Source of the DNA: Hevea brasiliensis
Lineage: Eukaryota; Streptophyta; Magnoliopsida; Malpighiales; Euphorbiaceae
Length of the DNA: 64,000 nt
Direction of reading: 5' to 3'
Assembly (NCBI RefSeq): GCF_030052815.1
Contig: NW_026614711.1
Location: forward strand, 62,001-126,000
This document shows positions 22,126 through 39,522 of the stretch, in pieces (the first letter of the stretch is position 1; every line of letters starts with the position of its first letter). Position numbers and translations under genes: made by a program. The notes under the pieces were generated by a model. It had not been told where the DNA came from, made no database searches, and saw only the letters and a list, made by a program, of their open reading frames with translations.

Positions 22126-22792
22126 AAAAAAAAATAATAAATAGGTGTTTTTACTTAAAAAATTTAAAATTAATAATAAAACAATTAATTTTATTATTAA
22201 TAAAAAATTAATAATATATCAAAAAATTTAAAAAATTAATAATAAAAATTTAAAATTTTGTAAAAAAAAAAATCCTAAACAAAGAGAGGATAGATTATTG
22301 TTAAAGTAAAAATATCAAAAAAAAAAATCATAAAAGTTCAAAATTTTATATTTGAAAAAAAAAGGGAAGAAGATAGGTCAAGAAGTTGCTTGGGGAGAGG
22401 ATCTTGTAAATATATAAATCTTTTTCTCTGTTTCAGCTTAATTGAATATTCATCTTCTGTTATTATTAAGGTAAACGAAAATTTAAAAATTTCATAAAAA
22501 ATTCGAAATTGTAAGAGTGAGAAGATGTGGAGATATGAAAATTCATTGAATCTTTTTTTATTAATAATTCATAAAAATATTTAATTTAATTTAATTTAAT
22601 ATTTAATATTAATTTACTAATTATTTTAAAATTCATTGAATTTTTCTCTTTTATAATTATTTTTTATACAAATTATTTTGTTAAAAATAACTTTTTAATT
22701 TTTTTTAATTGATAGTCATTTATTAATTATTTCAAAATTCATTAAATATCTCTCTTTTATATTTAATTATTTAAAAATTTATTGAATATCTC

Positions 22793-22827
<35 letters not shown>

Positions 22828-23002
22828 AGCAAAAAATATTAAGAAAAATTCATAAAACTTCAAAATTCTATTAAAAAAGATAAATCAAGAAGTTGTTTAG
22901 GGAGAAGATATTGTAAATATATAAATCTTTCTCTTTGTTTCAGCTTTAATATATTTATAAAGATACTTATCAATGTATGTATAAATATAGATGTATGAAA
23001 AG
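22126..23002. other. AT-rich intergenic with internal repeats
   Basis: Low-complexity AT DNA with an ATT trinucleotide run (about 22795-22826). A block containing GGGAGA-GATCTTGTAAATATATAAATC at 22393-22424 recurs at about 22900-22930, so a ~500-bp direct duplication is likely. No gene seen. Confidence 0.5.
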
Positions 23003-23007
23003 GGCAC

Positions 23008-25658
23008 TGTCACGACCCAACCTATGGGCCGGACCGGCACTAGGACTTGGGCTAGGCTAAAGCCTCCGAGGCCCGTAGTAAGCCTAATTATTCATCAACC
23101 CAACTCTATGGCCCATTTGGGCCCAATTTTAAGAATTCAACCGGACGGAGTCCGACCATAAAATGGACCTTATAACAGGGAGTTTTTGACTCACTCGACA
23201 TGTAAACACAATATATAATCAATTGAGGAGCTCAGCTCACCCTCCACATACTCAAATATCATAAAAATAAATGGGAGCTCAGCTCCCTCGTCCAGTCCAA
23301 CATACATGCATATAGTAAGTTTACAGGTCCAACATGGTAATTATATTATAGACTCAAATCAAATAAATATTTCTAACACATGCAAAAATTCTAGGAGTTA
23401 ACAGAATTACACAAACATAAATAAACGACCTGCGAAAAAGAAAAGCAGGTTAACCACAACAATAATCCTCCTGTAGCCTGGAAAAATAATGAACAGGAGT
23501 GAGCGTTCGACTCAAAGAGTAAAATATCAATTTTAACCATAATATCTATAGCTATCTAAAACTAATGCACCATGTGAAGTGAAATGCAACACCATCATAA
23601 ATTTCATACAAATCACATCAAAAAGGCAATTTGGAGTACTCTCACACCCGATAATGTCAAACAATACATATATGAGAGCTGATCTCCTATACAACCCTCT
23701 TAATCTAACCTGTGCCAGCGAAGAACTCAAGTCGAACTTTCGCTTAATAAACCAAGTCGGGATCCCAGCCAAGAACTCAAGCAGTGTCTACCCTGAAGGA
23801 CCGGGTCCCAGTGAATATCTCAAGCCGTGTCTACTCGTCTTGTCCATAGCCAACACTATACCACACGCACGCCAACTCATGCACACTACTCCAAATTACC
23901 ACAATAACATCCATGGCACTTTAACAATTATGAATGTAACATAAAACGTGCCTAGAGTTTAACTATATAGATACATATTTATAAGTGATGCATGGGCATG
24001 CTTGAACATATAATAATATCGAAATTACAATTAAAATTAATATTTTACTCACAGACTTAACCGCAGTCACTGTGGCGGCTGGGCGGAGGAGGAAGGTTGT
24101 CCCGGCTCACCTGATAATTTTATTATAATTATTTAATAAATTTGACTCAATACAAACTAAGAAAAAGACTAAAGATGTCCTAAGTCATGCCGAAAATCCG
24201 GCAGAGTCTCCTCTATACCTAGAACCTACCCAACCAGCAAAAAGGCTTAAAACACACTTCCATATCCACAAATCATATATCTACAACTCAATCACATCAC
24301 ACAGCCCCTCCTAGGCCCATCCAAACAGTCATCAATCACAACATGTAAAATTACAGTTTAGTCCTCATAATTTAACCCTCTTGCAAAAACTACCCAAATG
24401 AGTTCTAAAAATTCTAAAACTTTGCCCCGTTGTCCTTAGCAATATTACTAAGCTATTGCAAAAAGAATCATAATTTTTTGAGCTACCATGAATATTTTAT
24501 GGATTTTTAATCCCATTCAAGTACTAGAAAATTAATAAAAAGTGAGGTTCGGGTTTACCTATGCCGATTCTGATCTCGGAAACGCGCTCGGAGCATCTGA
24601 CAATGGTGGGGTAGCCAAAATCTCGATTCAATTCCAAGACTTTTTCGGTAGCCAGTCTGTCTTGCTGGAAATTCACAGACCTGGGCAATCGTCGAATTGT
24701 CGCGAATTGAAGGTACCTACACGAAGCCTACAACACGAGGGTTAGTATATAATTTTTACGGAATTTTCTAAGCTCATTTAATGCTCGAAAAAATACTACG
24801 AAATTTCATGGGATCCATCGAAAAATGGTGTCGGAAAATTTTGAAATTTATATTGCCGCGAAGCTCTTGACGAGTGGAGTGCTCTGGTACTCTCGGTTTT
24901 CTCGTGGGGTTCACGATTTGCGAGAAATCTAGCTCAAAAGTCGAAATGGGCTAAAACTTCCCAGATAAAAATTGGACAAACCGCTCGATGGATTTTGGTG
25001 TTCTTGGTGTCTATGGAAAGCTCTCGAGGTGAAGATAGTGTTTGACACAAGACCCGGCCCAATCGGTGACCGGATCGACCTGATTCTGGCTGAGAAGCTG
25101 AAGGGGGGCGCTGCGCATCGGTGTCTTTGCGCGCGCTTTCCCGGCGTTCCAGCGGCGGCCGACGAGGAGGGAAGGGCGAGGCGGCGCGCCGGCAAGGTGA
25201 GGAGGCTGGGGTGGTGGCTGGCCGGCGTGAGGAGGAGGGAGGAGAGAGAAAACGGGAGGGAGAGGAAGAAGGGTCGGGACGCGCAGGGAAGAGAAGAAAA
25301 GAATGAGGGAGGCCGATCCGATTCAATCGATCCGATCCGATCTGGTTTGATTCGGCCGGTTCGATTCAGGATACAAAATTTTTGAATTTTTACTCTGCCT
25401 TGGGACAAAAAACGAGGCTCAAAAATTTCGAAAAAATTATAGAAAACTCAGAAAAATTCGTAGAGTCCAAATATATTTTTAGTTTTACCACGTGGTCTTT
25501 AAATTAATTTTTAAAAAATCATCAAAGTTTTATATTTTCATAAAATCAAACCTGATTTCTAAAATCCGAAAAGTTTCAAATAATTTCCTAAAATTTAAAT
25601 AAAATAAAATATTAATATTACTCACAAAATAATAAATTTAAAAATTTGGAATGTTACA
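23008..25658 (+). mobile_element. Solo LTR (2651 bp), probably Gypsy, TSD GGCAC
   Basis: Begins TGTCACGACCCAACC and ends GGAATGTTACA. It is flanked by identical GGCAC at 23003-23007 and 25659-25663, so it is a complete solo LTR formed by LTR-LTR recombination. It contains a conserved core also present at 59292-61701 and 62760-64000 (GAACAGGAGTGAGCGTTCGA), a short tandem series of ...CCAGCGAAGAACTCAAG... units (about 23715-23830) and a GC-rich, purine/pyrimidine-biased block (25080-25320). Open frames in that block are not genes. Ends of the TGTCACGACC/TGTTACA type are common in plant Gypsy LTRs; no internal region remains to confirm this. Confidence 0.9.
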
Positions 25659-25663
25659 GGCAC

Positions 25664-28600
25664 ATTTAGTTTACCAAAAATATATATAATCCTTATAATA
25701 CAAAAAATTTTAATATCAATTAAATTTTAATAATTTATAATTATTAATAAAAAATTATTAATTTTAAAAAGTTTTATTATGTTATAACTCTAAATGTTCT
25801 AAAATTTCGTCCATCCCAGCACTCTTGGTTAATATTAAAAATTTTGATAATTTATAATTATTAATAGAAGTTCTTTTATTATAATTTTATTCTAACTTGA
25901 TAAGTGATTTTAAATAAAATAAAAATTTTATTTTCAAATAAATTTTATCAATTTATTTTTTTTTTACATTTAAATTTGTGTGTTTTAACTTTTGTAAATA
26001 ATTTTTATTAATTTAATTTATTCTTTCTATTTAAATTAGAGATTTTTAGCTTATGTATGAAAATAAAGAATTTTATTATAATGGGGCACTTAATAACATT
26101 TCAATACAATTAAAAGATAGTAATTGTGTTTGAAGAGTAAATCAACGACAATAGTTTAATAAAAAGTAAATTAGTTAGATCATTTTAAAAATATATATAA
26201 TTATGATTCTAAACATGAAGAACTACTTAATAACTAAAATAATATTTTATTTTTTTAAAAAAAATAAAATAATATTTATATATCAGATTAAACCTAATAA
26301 TGTTATTTTTCAGCTAATAATATGTTTTTAATAAATTATTGATTTTTCTAAGAATAGTAGTTAATCAAATAAAAATTATGGGAAGTAATTAAAAAAGAAA
26401 TTCATGTTACAAAAAATAATTATCATGAACATTATTGAAACTTTTAATAAAACATAGGTCACCATAATCCATAAATTTTATTATAAATTTTTGCTATTAG
26501 TTATTTAAATTATTAACATTAATTTTTTAATTAGATAATTATTCCAAGATTTTTTTTTTAATTTTTTAAATCAAGTCTTCATAAATAACCCATTTTCTAT
26601 TGACGTTTTATACTTATCCTGGTCAATAACATAAACCCATGAAAATTCTTCATTGTATATGCTTAGTTCCAAGCGTTTGAGTAATCCTAATATTCATTGA
26701 ATTGAACTCTTACATGGACTTAATTACTTAAAAGTAGTTGCAGTTATATATACTATGCTACTCATCCTCTTCTTTGACCTTTGCTTTGGAGCACTATGTT
26801 ACCTTACTTCTAGCCTTGGAAGATCGAGTATTAGCCATGTAATTAGGGCAATTCTCATGCCGCCTAAAGAAATTATATGCACACATACTCTTAGTAAATA
26901 TAATAGAAGCACTGGATCCTCTTGACTAGAGAAATTGAGGGGTGTTTTGTGTAGTTTTTCACTTTATCCTATTATCAGAAAGTGGCTTCTGTATTGTTTG
27001 GTTAAAGAATGTAAATCTCAAACATTCTTTTAGGTACTAATATCATTAACTTTAGATATATTTTTTATTCTCATCATTCTTAGTCTCCCTACATTAATTA
27101 TGGCATCTTTTAATTTTTTTTTTCTTAAATCTACAATTTCTCTCAAACTTTATGTTATGGTGGGTTGCTTTTGATGCTGCACCGGTTGACAAGTTTATGT
27201 CTTTACTTATTTTATAGTTTGTATTTTTTGCGAAATTGTTAAATAGTTAATTTTTCAATAGTTGTTTTATAATTTAATATTATAAGTTTGTAAACATTTA
27301 GAAAAATTAAAAAAAAATGAAAGTGAGATTTGGTGTTCCAATTTCTCTTATTAATTTTATTAAAATAAATTAAATAATTTTTAATAAACTAATAATTCTT
27401 ATATAATTAAGAATATAGAGTTGCAATAGGATTTTTTATATAAACAGCATTATTATTAAAATAATATTAAAATTTGGTATATGCTAATTATATTAATATT
27501 AAAAATCAAAATTACTTATGGATTTGGTGATAGATAAGTCGTCACTAAACATTATTAGCGACGAAGTTTTATAGATAAAGTTCCCTTACTGAAGTATCAA
27601 CAATATATATTTTGTCGTTAAAGGGAATTAGTCACAAATTAATATGAATTAGCGACAATTAAAATAAAGGAATTAGTATTATATAAAATAGAAAAGTTTT
27701 TTTTTATTGTTTAAAAAAAAAAGGGTTGGAGTGCGCTTTAATTTCACAATAGTCATTTTGTCCGCACATTACATGAATTATTTATTATTTTATTTTCGTA
27801 GCATAATTTTTTATTTTTATAATCATATTATAAAATTTTATTATTGATGAAATTTTTAATTAATTATAATTTTATTTCAAGTGTTGATAAATAAATAAGT
27901 TATTAATGTATTATTTTTAAATTAATTAATATAGTCATATATTAATAAAATGGTAAATAAAGTAGGAAAAAATGCCATGCTATGACGATTTTTGAGGTAA
28001 CAAATTTTAGAAAATTATTTTTTTATATAAAATAAGATTTTAGTAGTTAAAGTTTAAAAAATTTAAGTAAAAAAATTGATATTTAATATGATAAAGTAAT
28101 ATTTATATAAAAAAATATAAAAAAAGAGAGACTTTGCCACATGCAATTTTTTAAGCTTTCTCATTAACATAGGTGGCACAATATGCTGAAACCATTTAGA
28201 AGGCTCAACTTTTATATATATAAAAGAATTGAACAAAAAGTTGTATAATTAAATTTATAACTTAATTATAATAAATACTCCATTTGTGATGTCTCTTATG
28301 ATTAAATAAAGTAATTGAATATTTTTTTACTATCTACTTTTACAAAATTTAATTTGTAAATGTAATTGAATAGTGTTTAAAAGTTAAAAAATTAATTTAT
28401 ATCATGTGCGGAATATGATTATTATCTAAAGTTAAATATACAAAAGGTTTAATTAAAATTATTTAAATATCAAGAAAAATTCTAATTCATTTAATATTAA
28501 AGAGCTAAAATGGGCAAACAATAAAAAAAATTTTCGTATATGTACAAACCTATATACGTGCCGGAAAAATTAATAATATTTTGTAAAATTTATATTTTAT

Positions 28601-28981
28601 ATGTAAAAATTTTATAAGATAAAAAATGATTATTGTTTAAATTTGGTAATATGATAATGAAGAATTAAATTTAATTGTTTTTTGAACATTAATATATTTT
28701 AAGCAAAATAGAAATATTCTTAAAATTAAAAAAAAAAAACCCAGCTTTTTGTAATAATAACCATTAATTAATAAAACAAAAATTAAAAGGAAAAACTAAT
28801 TTAATTTTTTGAATTAATCCCAAATGCCATCTTTTGACCATATTATTTACTTAATAGTCAAGCCTAATTCTATTTGGCAATTTTGAAGTTTCCTCCAAAT
28901 TTTCCTGAATTTTTAAACACTTTTCAGTCTTCATACTTTTCCAATTGGGGATAAAAGCTTTATCACTAATTATAACCAACA
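25664..28981. other. AT-rich intergenic, no gene recognised
   Basis: Long AT-rich tract with no coding signal. At 27530-27660 repeated GTCGCTAA/AGCGACGA/AGCGACAA-like motifs in both orientations resemble subterminal repeats of CACTA-type transposons, but no CACTA termini were found. A less AT-rich stretch (26740-27030) has no convincing exon. Confidence 0.45.
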
Positions 28982-29190
28982 ATGGCATCGTCTTCCAACT
29001 CAACCTCCTTCAAAGGTTGTTGTTGCTATCTCTTGCTCCTCTTCTCCTTCCTCACTCTTCTTGTTCTTACCATCTTCCTTATCATTATTCTCGTCGTCAA
29101 GCCTAAGAAGCCTTAATTCAATCTCTAACATGTCGGCATCCAGTACATGAGCATTTTTGCTTCCAATCCCAATTCGCTTGACCTTGATAT
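28982..29190 (+). pseudogene. LEA-2/NDR1-HIN1-like (NHL) gene fragment with two nonsense codons
   Basis: The ATG at 28982 opens MASSSNSTSFKGCCCYLL, then a hydrophobic helix (LLFSFLTLLVLTIFLIIILVV) and KPKKP: the N-terminal anchor layout of NHL/LEA-2 membrane proteins. The frame then hits TAA (29114) and TAA (29126), each a single C-to-T change from CAA (Gln). It continues as HVGIQYMSIFASNPNSLDLD, matching the first strands of the LEA_2 domain. The sequence then runs into a TA/GA microsatellite and retrotransposons; the rest of the gene is missing. Family members act at the plasma membrane in pathogen responses. Family assignment is from motif memory. Confidence 0.65.
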
Positions 29191-29224
29191 GGTAAAACCA
29201 ATCTTAGATTGGACTGTTATAAAG

Positions 29225-33219
<3,995 letters not shown>

Positions 33220-33258
<39 letters not shown>

Positions 33259-35218
33259 GTACAATTACAACTACTAAACTACACATCAGATAACTATACA
33301 TGATAAATGCAATATCTACATACTATCTCTAATACGCCCCACAATTCTACCCTGGTTTAGGTTGAATTGTTAGATGTGAAGTGAGAGACTTGGTAAGAAC
33401 ATCAGCTAGCTAGTCTTTCGAGGATGAGAAGCTGACTTGAAGTTATTTTGAGGTGACTAAATTATGAACATAATGAAACTGCACTTCAATATGTTTCATG
33501 CGTGAATGAAATAAAGGGTTGGTAGAAAGGGATGTCACTCTAATGTTGTCACACCACAAAATAGGAACATTTGGAGAGACTCGTGATATCTCTTGAAGTA
33601 AAGATTGGATCCAAATCACTTCTGTCGTAGTTGTACAACTGCTCAATATTCAACTTTAATAGAAGAATGGGCGTTAATGTTCTACTTTCTGATGGACCAA
33701 GAGACAGGATTTCTGCCCTTAAAGATATCATATTCGGATGCAGACCTCCAGTCATTTAAGTTGGATGCCCAATTAGCATCACTATATACATTTAAAACGA
33801 AACTAACCGACTTGGAAAGAAGATCCCTATGGTGCATTATTGCTTTGAGATAGCAAAGAATCATTTTTATCGCTGGCTAGTGAGTTCCAATATGACTATG
33901 AACAAATTGGGACACTTTGTATACTGAGAAGGATATATTAGGATGTGTAAGTGATAAGTATTGCAAACCTTTAACTATTGTTCTGTATAAGTGTGGATCT
34001 TTAGCTGGTTTATCGATTGTCTGGCTTGGTTTCTTATTGGTGTTTGTTGGAATAGAGATAGTATTGCATTGTGCCATATTAGCGTTAGTTAACATATCAA
34101 GAATATACTTGGATTGAGTTAGAAGCAAACCATTAGATATGTGTGTAGCTTTAATACTAAGAAAGTAATCCATAACACCTAAATCCTTTAACATAAACTC
34201 ATTTTAGAGGAGATGAATGACTTATTGCAAATGTGAACTAAAGTTTCCAGTTAAGATGATATCGTCCACATACACTAAGTAGTAAGCCTGACAAGTTGGC
34301 GTGGTGTAGTAAAATATTAAAGAATTAGAATTGGACATTTTAAAGCCAATATGCAACAATTTAGAAGTAAGTTATGTGTACCATTGCTATGGTGCTTGGC
34401 AAAGTCCATATAGTGACCTGCGAAGTTTACAAACATAATTCTATTTGTCAATATCAAAAAAGCCATGGGGCTATATCACGTACACATCATGATCAAGATC
34501 ACCATGTAGAAAGGCGTTAGAAACATCAAGTTGCCGTATATCCTATCCTTTTGGCACTGTAATGGAAAGAATAAGTCTAATAGTAGTGGGTTTGACAACT
34601 GGGGAAAAGGTCTCCACAAAATCTATGTCAGGGCGTTGATGAAAACCCTTAGCAACAAGATGTGCTTTATAACGATCAATAGGGCCATCTTGCTTTTGTT
34701 TTATGCAAAACACCCATTTACAGCCTATGACATTTTGAGCTTAAGCGGGAAGGACTAAGTCCTAAATTCCTATTGTGATAAGAGCATTAAATTCATCTTG
34801 CATAGCTTCCCTCCATTTTTTGATTTTTATAGCTTGAGTATAAATTGTAAGAACTATGGGAAGAAAGGTAACGACTAGATAAACTTTCCACTTAAGATTA
34901 CCAGTTTGGGACCTTGTTGTCATGGGGTGAGTACGAGTTAACTATGGAGGAGAAGATGTAAGATGAATAACTAAAGGGAGACAGTAGTGTCGGCAGAAGA
35001 GGAATTGAGTGTTGGTCGAGGACTACAAGTTACAATGGGTGAGGATAGATTTGAGCATGATGATGTGGCATCATGAGAGGATAGAGGTATAGGCAAGCTG
35101 CTTAGTGTAACAGTGAGATTAACTTGGTTAAAAGAGGGTAGAAGTAGAGAAAGTGGTTATGAATTGTATAGGGAAGGCCTAGAATACAGTCATTTGGTGT
35201 AGAGGGATGTGAATGAAC
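33220..35218 (-). pseudogene. Decayed Copia element: LTR start, PPT, RNase H and RT
   Basis: The minus strand holds RT with [19 protein letters not shown] and RQLDVSNAFLHGDL (about 34760-34500), then MLKDLGVMDYFLSI, YSDANWASNLNDW, and RNase H with TTEVIWIQSLLQEI and ILWCDN (33443-33646). Multiple stops and frameshifts are present. A purine tract (GTGGGGCG, 33335-33345) precedes an LTR start TATTAGAGATAG (33334 leftwards) that runs into (CT)n at 33253. The right side is cut by a Gypsy LTR at 35219, so integrase and gag are absent here. The LTR presumably continued into 29359-29229 before the solo LTR split it. Confidence 0.8.
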
Positions 35219-35937
35219 TATAATGACCCAAACAAGAGGCCGTTACCAGCTCTAAGGATCGGGGTCGGCTTAAAACTTTTGAAACCCATAGCAAGCTAAA
35301 AAACCTGTTAAACATACAACATTTTTCATAATAACCATAATCTAAGCAACCCATGTCATATACATTCTGCAACTTACATCATAACATCTCACATAATCTT
35401 TGGAAAATGGTTCTGAATTTGAACCTTCCAAAAAGAAACAAAGTATGACTTTTACATTCATTCTTTGGAAACACAAGTATGCTTAAAATTATGGTAACAT
35501 ACATACATGCTTTACTTAAACATCTTAATACAAAACTTTTATAACCAAGTACAGTATCCATCCATTAGCATTTTACATGTCCAATATAACAACATCAAAT
35601 ATACAAAAGCAATCCTAAAGCTCCTCCTGTTGTTACTAAAATGGGTTTTATACCCCTGCTGTTGAGGAGACTTTCAGCTGTTGGAATCCATTCTATCCAA
35701 AAGGGTATTTGAACAGCCAAATTTCCTTCTGCCCAAAATAGCACTTAAAACTTTTCTTGGTTAAATCATTTAAAACATTTTATTTCTTAAATACATTTTT
35801 TTAACACATCATAGATACATATATATGCATATATATACACTTTCCACCACTATTCCCTTATTTGTGAAATCTTGAATTTTGCCAGAATATTCCATCAATG
35901 ATAGAAATTATGATACTAGAAAATTGTGAGTGTTACA
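35219..35937 (-). mobile_element. 3' LTR of a minus-strand Gypsy element
   Basis: The minus strand starts TGTAACACTCACAA at 35937, directly after a polypurine tract (TAAGGGGGAGAGAA, 35938-35951), and ends near TCATTATA at 35219. It contains a TATA-like GGTATAAAACCC (minus, near 35650). The first part is homologous to the forward LTR at 39210 onward (shared GAATATTCTG and TTTTGGGCAGAAG). Confidence 0.75.
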
Positions 35938-35951
35938 TTCTCTCCCCCTTA

Positions 35952-38900
35952 GGAACATACGTCCTCAAATGTTAAAACACTCACATAACAACTTGAACAG
36001 ATATACCATAACATAGACAAAGATAGCAAAACATACCTAGAATAGGTGAGCATTTTGTTGTAACATAGAATCACGAGTCTCGCACATGCACTATTCCATG
36101 TTATGGTGATTCCACAGAACTTTGATCATAGGCATCTCCTTATTCCTCAGCCTCCTTATTTATGTGTCTACAATCCTAATAGGTTGTTTGACATGGGAAA
36201 GATCCTCTAAAATTTACATGTCTGGTTCATTTATAACCTTGTTCGGATCTGACACAAACTTTCATAATATAAAAACATGAAAAACCGAATGGATCCTCTC
36301 CATATATGGTGGCAAAGCTAGCTTATAAGATACATTTCTGACCCTTTGCAGTACTTTAAATGGTCTAATATATCTTGGAGCCAATTTGCTTCTCCTTCCA
36401 AATTGAATAACACCTTTCATTAGAGATACCTTTAGAAGCACCATATCTCTCTTTTGGAAAACTACTTCTCTTCTATGGAGATCTGCATAGCTCTTCTATC
36501 TACTGACTACTATTTTTAACCTTGCCTTGATTAGAGGCATAACTTGATTGGTGATTTCCACCAACTCCATCCCCGTTAAGGCCCTTTCACCTACTTCTTC
36601 CCAACACACAAGAGATCTACACTTCCTTCCATACAGAGCTTTATATGATGCCATTCTAATGCTAGAGTGATAGTTGTTGTTGTATGCGAACTCAACTAGA
36701 GGAAGGTACTTTTTTCATGACCCTCCAAAGTCAAGTACACACATTCTTAGCATATCTTCTAAGGTCTGTATGGTCCTTTCTGACTGTCCATCTGTCTAAG
36801 GATGGAAAGTTGTGCTAAAGTTTAACCTGGTGCCTAACTCATTCTGAAGATAATGCCAAAACCTTAATGTGAACTGCAGTCCTCTATCAGAGACTATCAT
36901 TACTAGAGCTCCATGCAACCTTACTATCTCTACCATGTACACCTGAGCTAACTTATCCATAGAATAGTTAGCTCTAACAGGAATGAAGTGAGCAGTCTTG
37001 GTCAACCTATCCACTATAACTCATATTGAGTCATGTCTATTGGAGGCTGGAGGCTACTGGTAATCCCATAATAAAGTCCATTGCTATATTTTCCCATTTC
37101 AATTCTGGAATGGGTAGTGGGTTAACCATTCCTATCGGCCTCTAATGTTTTAGCTTCACTCTTTGACAGACTTCACAAGCAGACACAAACTATGCAATCT
37201 CTTGCCACTAATACACCTTCTTTAGATATTAAAACATTTTGGTGGCACCAAAATGTATGCTATACCTAGCATTATGAGCTTCTCTCATAATGTCTCCCTT
37301 GAGCCCGATGTCATTTGGTACACATAACCTACTATCATATCTTAACACTCCTTTTCCATCAAATTGAAACTTAGGGTTCTCACCCATCTGCACTGCTTTA
37401 GCTATCTACCAACTCAAGGTCTTCATGCTGTCTCTCTGCCACTTGTCTTAAATGCACTAGTGGCACTTCATCTGAGCTATTCAGGCACTCTTAGTTGATA
37501 ACTCTAGCTGTTACCCCTCTCTAGTCAACTGGTACAACTCCTTCAAGATAGGCCAACTTTCTATAGATATATAATCCAAATTGCCAAATATTTTCGACTG
37601 AGGGCATCTACAACAACATTTGCCTTCCCGGAATGGTACTGGTTGGTACAATCATAATCATTGAATAATTCTACCCATCTTTTCTGTCTGAGATTTAGCT
37701 TTTTCTAATTGAAGGTGTACTGGAGACTCTTGTGGTCCATAAAGATTTCACATTTAGCCTTATATAAATAGTGTTTCCCCATCTTTAAGGCAAAGACTAC
37801 AGTCGCTATCTCTAAGTTATAAGTGGCATAACTAGCTTCATACTTCTTTAATTGCCTCAAAGCATAAGCTATTAGTCTCGCAATCTACATGAGAGCACAC
37901 CCTAAACCCACTCTAGAGGAATAGCAGTAAATGGTGAAATCTTCATTATCTGAAGGCAAAGTTAGCATTAGTGTTGTAATTAGACATTCGTTAAGCTTCT
38001 GGAAGCTCTCCTCACATTGATCATTTCATTTAAACTTCTTATTCTTCTAAGTTAGCCTAGTCATTGGATTAACTATCTTAGAGAAATAAGGGAAAAATCT
38101 CCTATAATAATCAGCCAAGCTTAGGAAACTCTTGATATTCATCATTATGGTTTGCCTTAACCAATCTGCTATAGCTTCCACCTTTTTGGGGTCCACTTCA
38201 ATACCATTTTCGGATACCACATACCCCAAGAAAGATATACTCTTCAGCTAAAACTCATACTTCGAAAACTTGGCTTACAACTAATGCTCTCTTAGGGTCT
38301 AAAGGATTACTCTTAGATGCTGTGCATGTTCTTTGGGAACTCTGGAATACACTAATATGTTATCAATAAAGACAATCATAAGGCGACTCAGATAAGGCCT
38401 AAATACCCTATTCATGAGATCCATGAATGTTGCTAGAGCATTGGTTGACTCAAATGGCATCATCAATAACTCATAATGCCCATATTTAATCTAGAAGGTA
38501 GTCTCTAGAATGTCTAACTCCTTAATCCTCAACTAGTGGTATCCAAACCTCAAGCCTATCTTAGAAAAACAACTAGCTCCGGCTAGTTGATCAAATAAGT
38601 CATTAATGCAAGGCAAAGGGTAATTATTCCTTATAGTTACTTTATTCAACTATCTATAGTCGATGAACAACCTCAAGGATCCATATTTCTTCTTCATAAA
38701 TAACATAAGAGCACCCCAAAGAGAGGTATTCGATCTAATGAACCCCCTATCCACTAGATCCTATAGTTGTTCCTTTATCAACTTTGCAGGAACCATCCTA
38801 TAAGGAGGGATAGATATGGGTCTAGTACTAGGCACTAGATCAATTTTAAAATCTATCTCTTTCTCAGGTGGCAACCTAGGTTGCACCTTTGGAAAAACAT

Positions 38901-39207
38901 CTAGAAACTCTCTTATAACAGGAACTAATCTCAGTCCACTTTTGTTCTCAATAACTTCTTTAACATGTGTTAGAAACCCTTTACATCCCTTTCGGAGCAT
39001 TCTTCTGGCTTACATAGCAGAGATCATCCCCTTCACAGCTGGTACTTGATCTCCTTAGAATGCTACCTCTGACTAATTCTGTCCCTTAAATTTTACCACC
39101 TTATTCCTGCAGTCTAAGGTAGCATAATTGGCTGAAAGCCAATCCATCCCCAGAATGACATCAAAATCCATCAATTCTACGACCACTAGTGTAATATCTA
39201 CCACTTT
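35952..39207 (-). pseudogene. Gypsy polyprotein remnant, chromovirus (Tekay/Del-like)
   Basis: Minus-strand fragments in Gypsy order: protease end (DFDVILGMDWLSANYAT, about 39110-39190), RT entry (REFLDVFPKVQPRLPPEKEI, 38761-39000), RT/RNase H junction (MGYVVSENGIEVDPKKVEAI, 38047-38229), integrase core (MDRLTKTAHFIPVRANYS, 36796-37014), the pre-chromodomain segment with RIHSVFHVF (36262-36444) and a chromodomain-like stretch (QPIRIVDT ... VLWNHHNME, about 36100-36200). Stops and indels occur throughout. Gag and the 5' LTR are missing; the element is cut at about 39207 by another LTR. Confidence 0.85.
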
Positions 39208-39510
39208 TCAATGTTGAAATATTTGTCCTTAATAGAATATTCTGATAAAAATTGATACTTCACTGATAAGAGAGTGGCAGTAAGATATAAAAATATGTTC
39301 ATATATGTATGTTTAAAATGTTCAAAATATATTTAATAATGAAAAAAATGTTTTAAGGTTTTGTTTCTTAAAAGTTTTAAAATGGTTGTTTTGGGCAGAA
39401 GAAGTTTCGGTAATCGAAAGACATACTTTCGGCAACTAAAGTCCCTTTTATGGTTCAAATGTCCATTTGGGCAGAACCAACTCTAGCAGCCAAAAGTCCC
39501 TTGACAGAGA

Positions 39511-39522
39511 GGGTATAAAAGG
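39511..39522 (+). promoter_or_regulatory. TATA box of the forward LTR
   Basis: GGGTATAAAAGG lies within the LTR, followed about 60-80 bp later by a CT-rich leader typical of LTR transcription starts. Confidence 0.5.

Noticed and set aside
24929..25408. Overlapping open frames of 60-160 codons on both strands
   Set aside because: They lie inside a solo LTR in a GC-rich low-complexity block; open frames on both strands reflect composition, and no domain is recognisable.
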